A model generated the notes under the pieces. The model worked only from the letters and a program-made list of their open reading frames with translations, was not told the DNA's origin and made no database searches. Below are positions 60,356 through 64,000 of a stretch of 64,000 nucleotides of DNA, one piece after another. The translations under genes and the position numbers were made by a program. The DNA lies in the NCBI RefSeq assembly GCF_020923435.1, contig NZ_CP087263.1, forward strand, positions 248,001 through 312,000, written 5' to 3'. Each line of letters begins with the position of its first letter. The stretch's first letter is position 1. Origin of the DNA: Brevibacillus humidisoli (GTDB lineage: Bacteria > Bacillota > Bacilli > Brevibacillales > Brevibacillaceae).

Positions 60356-60370
60356 GTGAGTGAACGAAAA

Positions 60371-60404
60371 ACGCCTTTGTCAAGCGATTGCTTGACAAAG
60401 GCGT
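60371..60404. terminator. Bidirectional terminator
   Basis: ACGCCTTTGTCAAGC pairs perfectly with GCTTGACAAAGGCGT, 15 pairs with a 4-base loop. On the minus strand a T5 run follows, serving the methyltransferase gene. Confidence 0.92.
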
Positions 60405-60457
60405 CAAGGTAGATGGGCTCCGCTTCCGTGCTGAGATCCAATCACATTTATGGTGAC

Positions 60458-61252
60458 TTAGTTTCTGCTTTGTCCATTATCTCGTTCTTTATAGGCTACC
60501 ACGCGCAAGCGTCTGTAGTCACCCACCCAGTTTCTCTCCATATAGAGCTTTGGCCGCAGCTTATCCGCGATCTTGCGGTAGGCTGCTGCTTTTTCCTTGG
60601 CAGAAAAATCATAAAAAAACGGGTCGGCAAAAGAGTCGAGCCAGTCAGCAATCGCGTCCGATTCTGTTCCAAGCGGTGTTGGCCTCTCAAACAGGCAGGC
60701 ATAAGCAACCGTAAATCCCCTTTGTTCCAGCAGTGTACTGTATTCGGCAATACTGGGAAAGTACCATGGATGACGTTGCCAGGCATCTATACCGTAATCG
60801 GCAAGTACCTCCGTAATACCAGCAACAATCGTTTGTACATTTCCCTTTCCGCCAAATTCCGCCACGAAGCGCCCACCAGGCCGCAGGGCGAGCCAGATGC
60901 TATCGATGACGTCGGCCGGTCGCTTCATCCAGTGCAGAGCGGCATTGGAAAAGACGGCATCGAAGCTCTGCTCTGTCCGGTAGGTTTCTGCATTTGCCAC
61001 AGCAAAGCAGAGTGATGGATATTTGTCACGTGCCTGCCGGATCATCTCGTCAGAAAGGTCGATCCCCACAGGGAGAGCGCCTGCATCAGCAATCGCTGCC
61101 GTCAAGTCGCCTGTACCGCATCCTAGATCAAGTACGGATTCACCGGCTTGGACAGCGAGAAAGTCGAGCACTCCTTTCCCCAACTCTGAGACAAATCCCA
61201 TCTTGGTATCGTACAGTTCTGCGTTCCACCGATTGGTTGAATACTGCGCCAT
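60458..61252 (-). CDS. Class I SAM-dependent methyltransferase
   Basis: A 264-residue protein resembling trans-aconitate methyltransferase-like enzymes. Motif I VLDLGCGTGDLTAAI, motif post-I GIDLSDEMIRQAR, then FDAVFSNAALHWM and LRPGGRFVAEFGG. Substrate unknown. ATG 61252 follows GAGGCGAGCGAAG. It is transcribed away from the TetR/DUF2306 pair's side of the same strand with a 70-bp gap. Confidence 0.87.
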   Translation of the reverse strand: MAQYSTNRWNAELYDTKMGFVSELGKGVLDFLAVQAGESVLDLGCGTGDLTAAIADAGALPVGIDLSDEMIRQARDKYPSLCFAVANAETYRTEQSFDAVFSNAALHWMKRPADVIDSIWLALRPGGRFVAEFGGKGNVQTIVAGITEVLADYGIDAWQRHPWYFPSIAEYSTLLEQRGFTVAYACLFERPTPLGTESDAIADWLDSFADPFFYDFSAKEKAAAYRKIADKLRPKLYMERNWVGDYRRLRVVAYKERDNGQSRN

Positions 61253-61325
61253 CTTCGCTCGCCTCCATCATTTGGTCTGATTTCATTGTAAGCAACGAAG
61301 AGGTTATAAGTCTAATCTATAAATA

Positions 61326-61985
61326 TTATTGTTGTGATAGGTATTTTCTATATATAGAGAACTTCCTGCGGATGTACCATTCGGCAACAAACAGGTTGGG
61401 CAGCCAGCACAGCCAGGAAATCCAAGTGTAGTAGGTCTCATATGGCGCCAAACCAAATGTGACGATGGACAGCGGCAAATAGATGCGCAATGTGATGGCG
61501 GCGCAGGTAAGGGCAAAATTGCGAATCATCCACTTCCTGTGTTCCTGGACGTTAGCAGCGCGTATGTGCTGAAGCCCTCGCCAAGCTGTCCACATCCAGA
61601 GCAGGGACAAGGCTGCGAAGCCCATACCTGCAAACCAACCGCCAGTGGCGAAGAAGGCAAGGTAAAGACCGGACAAGCCACCTCCCCCGATGCAGAGCAT
61701 ATACAGCATCCCCAAACGACGGTGCAAACCGGGAAATCGTTTGCGCAACCCGCCGATGAACTGGAAGGGACCTGTCATAATGGCGAGCGAGGAACAAAAG
61801 ACATGAATGTACAAGAAGAGATACCACGTTTGGTCGAGTACTTCCCCCAGCGACAGTTTTGTTGCGATCATGGGTGCCGGTTCACTCGCAAAGGTATAAA
61901 CCATGATCGAATACAAGCCGACCAGGAAGGAGAAACAGGCTACTATCCAAAACGCTGCAGTGTAACGCTTGCCCACCGTCTTCAT
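61326..61985 (-). CDS. DUF2306 membrane protein
   Basis: A 219-residue protein with six helices. The family pattern is seen in YIHVFCSSLAIMTGPFQFIGGLRKRFPGLHRRLGMLYMLCI, with paired His residues that could bind heme, and HRKWMIRNFALTCAAITLRIYLP. Function unknown. It follows a TetR gene by 35 bp and is likely its target. Confidence 0.82.
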   Translation of the reverse strand: MKTVGKRYTAAFWIVACFSFLVGLYSIMVYTFASEPAPMIATKLSLGEVLDQTWYLFLYIHVFCSSLAIMTGPFQFIGGLRKRFPGLHRRLGMLYMLCIGGGGLSGLYLAFFATGGWFAGMGFAALSLLWMWTAWRGLQHIRAANVQEHRKWMIRNFALTCAAITLRIYLPLSIVTFGLAPYETYYTWISWLCWLPNLFVAEWYIRRKFSIYRKYLSQQ

Positions 61986-62020
61986 CTGATTCCCTCCGCT
62001 TCCTCCATATCGTATCGACG

Positions 62021-62644
62021 CTACACAGACGCGAACAGCCCCCGTATTTGCGTTTCAATCAGGGATTCGATCAACTCTTCGCGGTCATCTACCCAAGGGA
62101 AATCATCAAATGTGACCAACAGGGAGGTGATTCCGTGCACGGCAGCCCATAACAGTTGGCTGGTTTGTTGCAGGTCGATATGGCCTGATCCTTTTTCCGC
62201 TATCGCCTGCTCTACCAGCCTGGCCAAGAGGGCAAACCCCCTGTGCCGGTCGGTCTCGCAATCTTCGAAGGGCTGTCTCCGCTCAAGGTCCTCAATGAAG
62301 ATTAGTTTGTAGTAATCGGCATGCTCCAGTCCGAAGCGCGTATAGGCTCGCAAAGCAGAACGCAGTTGATGCACGCTATCGCTGCCTGTGTCTGCCTCCT
62401 CTTGAACCGCAGTGTCTAGGTACTGATAAAAGAGGGCGTATCCCTGCTTTAACAGGTGGTGTAAGATCTCTTCCTTGTCGCGAAAATAGTTGTAAATGGT
62501 CGTAGGCGAGTATTCGATCTTCTGCGCGATTTTTCGGATCGAGACGTGAGCATAGCCTTCATGGATAAACAATTCGGTCGCTGCATCAATGATTTTCTTC
62601 TTGATCTCCTCAATCTCCCGTTGGCGCCTGTCTGCGCTGCCCAT
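62021..62644 (-). CDS. TetR/AcrR-family regulator
   Basis: A 207-residue TetR protein. Helix-turn-helix at about residues 15-60 (IIDAATELFIHEGYAHVSIRKIAQKIEYSPTTIYNYFRDKEEILHHLL). The C-terminal domain resembles TetR_C proteins with WG-type sequence (LWAAVHGITSLLV). ATG 62644 has AAGGAAGGAGCACTTCAT-type site upstream. It probably binds the inverted repeat just upstream and controls itself and the DUF2306 gene. Confidence 0.88.
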   Translation of the reverse strand: MGSADRRQREIEEIKKKIIDAATELFIHEGYAHVSIRKIAQKIEYSPTTIYNYFRDKEEILHHLLKQGYALFYQYLDTAVQEEADTGSDSVHQLRSALRAYTRFGLEHADYYKLIFIEDLERRQPFEDCETDRHRGFALLARLVEQAIAEKGSGHIDLQQTSQLLWAAVHGITSLLVTFDDFPWVDDREELIESLIETQIRGLFASV

Positions 62645-62665
62645 ATGAAGTGCTCCTTCCTTAAA

Positions 62666-62708
62666 ACGTCGTTCACAAAATGAACGATGTATAATAAGTG
62701 AACGATGT
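62666..62708. promoter_or_regulatory. Candidate TetR operator: inverted repeat plus an extra half-site
   Basis: ACGTCGTTCA-CAAAA-TGAACGATGT (62666-62690) is a dyad with 9 of 10 pairs; TGAACGATGT recurs at 62699-62708. TATAAT-like sequence lies between. The rest of the gap to 62980 holds a weak CDF promoter (CTAACA-N17-GATAAT, 62894-62922) and nothing else seen. Confidence 0.7.
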
Positions 62709-62980
62709 TAATCACTTCTCTTACCATACCGCTGTCTACGAACAATGTCAACGGTGGAAATATGAAGTTCACCTGATCGCTGTTGCCCATCCGAGGGGGC
62801 ACATGGGACGAAACGAACGAGCAGCTTTGACCCCCTCCAACATTCTTTCCCCGTCCCTCCAATCCTGACCCGTTACAAAAACGTTTCTCTGGACTAACAC
62901 GGTGTTTGCTTTTTACGATAATAGAGAAAAGAGTTTTGCAGTTCGGCCAGCGAGAAGCGTGGGCAGGCCAGGAGGCAGGG

Positions 62981-63880
62981 ATGCGGATGGAAGGTCGTCA
63001 GTTCGTTGAAGATCGGTTAAAACAAGGGAAGCGAGGAGTCTGGATCAGTATCGTTGTATACGGGCTGTTGGCATGCGCCAAGCTCGGATTTGGATGGTAC
63101 ACCGCTTCCCGTGCGTTGGTCGCGGACGGCTGGAACAGTGCTTCCGATGTCCTTGCCTCACTGGCAATTCTGATCGGGCTGTACGTTGCTGGGAAGCCGG
63201 CAGACGACGATCATCGCTATGGACACTTCCGGGCCGAGACGGCGGCAGCCTTGATTGCCGCCCTACTGATGGCGTTTGTGGGAGTTGACCTCTTGCAGGG
63301 AACGTTCCAACTGCTTTTGTCTGACCAACCGATGGAAAAGCCGGACCCACTGGCGATTTACGTAGCAGGGGCGAGTGCTTTGGTCATGTACGGGGTCTAC
63401 CGGATCAATCGCTCCATAGCGGAGAGGACCAATAACCTGGCTGTTCTGGCAGCGGCTTATGACAACCGTTCCGACGCGCTGGTCAGTGCCGGGGCCGCAG
63501 TTGGCATTGCTGCGGCTCAGTGGGGGGCGAGCTTGCTGGACCCGATTGTCGCGCTGATCGTCAGCGGGGTGATTCTCAAGACAGCCTGGCAGGTGGGGGC
63601 TGAAGCCGTTCACTCGCTGATGGATGGATTTAAAGAAGAGAAGCTGGATGAAATCGCGGAACGGATCGAACAAGTGGAGGGCGTGCGCGAAATCGTCGAC
63701 CTGCGTGCCCGCTACCACGGCAGTGCGGTACACGTAGACGTCACGATCGGCGTCGATCACCACCTAAATGTGGTGGAAAGCCATTCCCTAACCGAGCAGG
63801 TGGAACAGAAGCTGCTCGGATACCAAAACATCCAACGGGTCTACGTACACGTAGAGCCGGCGTTATGGAGACAATCATAA
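62981..63880 (+). CDS. Cation diffusion facilitator metal exporter
   Basis: A 299-residue CDF protein with six helices (about 15-215) and a C-terminal cytoplasmic domain. The site-A residues are in helix 2, ALVADGWNSASDVLASLAI, and helix 5, AAAYDNRSDALVSAGAAVG (two Asp and Asn/Asp), and HRYGHFRAETAAALI is the loop histidine motif. The Asn-for-His changes suit Mn/Fe-type CDFs (MamB/MntE-like). It exports divalent metal by proton exchange. ATG 62981 follows CAGGAGGCAGGG. Confidence 0.9.
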   Translation: MRMEGRQFVEDRLKQGKRGVWISIVVYGLLACAKLGFGWYTASRALVADGWNSASDVLASLAILIGLYVAGKPADDDHRYGHFRAETAAALIAALLMAFVGVDLLQGTFQLLLSDQPMEKPDPLAIYVAGASALVMYGVYRINRSIAERTNNLAVLAAAYDNRSDALVSAGAAVGIAAAQWGASLLDPIVALIVSGVILKTAWQVGAEAVHSLMDGFKEEKLDEIAERIEQVEGVREIVDLRARYHGSAVHVDVTIGVDHHLNVVESHSLTEQVEQKLLGYQNIQRVYVHVEPALWRQS

Positions 63881-63931
63881 TGCACGCATGATGCATATTC
63901 TGTGCAAAAATATTGGTATAGGAATGCTGTC

Positions 63932-64000
63932 AACCAAAGCATGAAGAACAATCTGCCTGTTATTAGGGATTGTATGGATAGATGACAAGATTTCGAGCGT
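63932..64000 (+). repeat. Dispersed repeat, copy B (cut by the window end)
   Basis: This end segment matches 17018-17085 in the same orientation (AGCATG-AAGAA-AATC--CCTGTT, then GATGACAAGATTTC). The palindrome that follows copy A would lie beyond the window. Confidence 0.65.

Overview
The window looks like chromosome of a spore-forming Gram-positive bacterium (Bacillota), probably a Brevibacillus or another Paenibacillaceae-type genus. This is inferred from gene content: a YtpB-type terpene synthase, a LysM/SH3/GH18 spore-lysin-like protein, a YhfH-like small protein, a complete lia cell-envelope stress operon, a c-di-AMP riboswitch in front of an NlpC/P60 hydrolase, and a monomeric B12-dependent ribonucleotide reductase. 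Ribosome-binding sites are strong and many start codons are GTG or TTG. I saw no rRNA, tRNA or CRISPR array.

Layout. 1-9.8 kb: end of a terpene synthase gene, a small membrane protein, a lipoprotein sugar dehydrogenase, a minus-strand run (sigma-54 activator, winged-helix regulator, MFS pump), then a divergent proline dehydrogenase behind a sigma-54 promoter, an SLH protein and AlkA. 9.8-17.4 kb: nrdJ behind two NrdR boxes and a duplicated 39-bp leader, a DMT exporter, DinB, a thioesterase behind a FadR-like operator, a DHA2 pump with an SDR, and a large palindromic repeat element. 17.4-30.6 kb: GH18 lysin, an orphan branched-chain amino acid binding protein, a GltP-type symporter, pirin, an ABC-F ATPase under a leader-peptide attenuator, speD, ctaB, an unrecognised gene pair with a caspase-like member, an amino-acid oxidase and a serine hydrolase. 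30.6-34.1 kb: MerR regulator with its own 19-bp-spacer promoter, then an AraC regulator and a Fur-boxed but frameshifted MFS exporter.

34.15-39.66 kb is an accretion island in the 3' end of rlmD. It carries a large serine recombinase, a filamentous-phage-type (gene II/X) replication protein, a small protein ahead of it, an HNH nuclease and an Abi_C protein; a cupin gene sits in a second, smaller segment. Two displaced copies of the rlmD 3' coding end mark the left borders, so two integration events are recorded.

41-64 kb: conserved small proteins, a TetR-map pair, a two-component system, the c-di-AMP-controlled C40 hydrolase, the lia operon (liaI-liaH-methyltransferase-liaF-liaS-liaR), a PrpE-like phosphatase, a holin/amidase pair, LysE and TauE-type transporters, sodA, a PepSY protein, RidA, a methyltransferase, a TetR/DUF2306 pair and a CDF metal transporter. 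The window ends inside a second copy of the dispersed repeat seen near 17 kb.

The regulatory DNA is unusually readable: sigma-54, ECF-like, MerR, NrdR, Fur, FadR-like and TetR-like sites, an attenuator and a riboswitch can each be tied to an adjacent gene. All functions are read from sequence alone; no database search was run.
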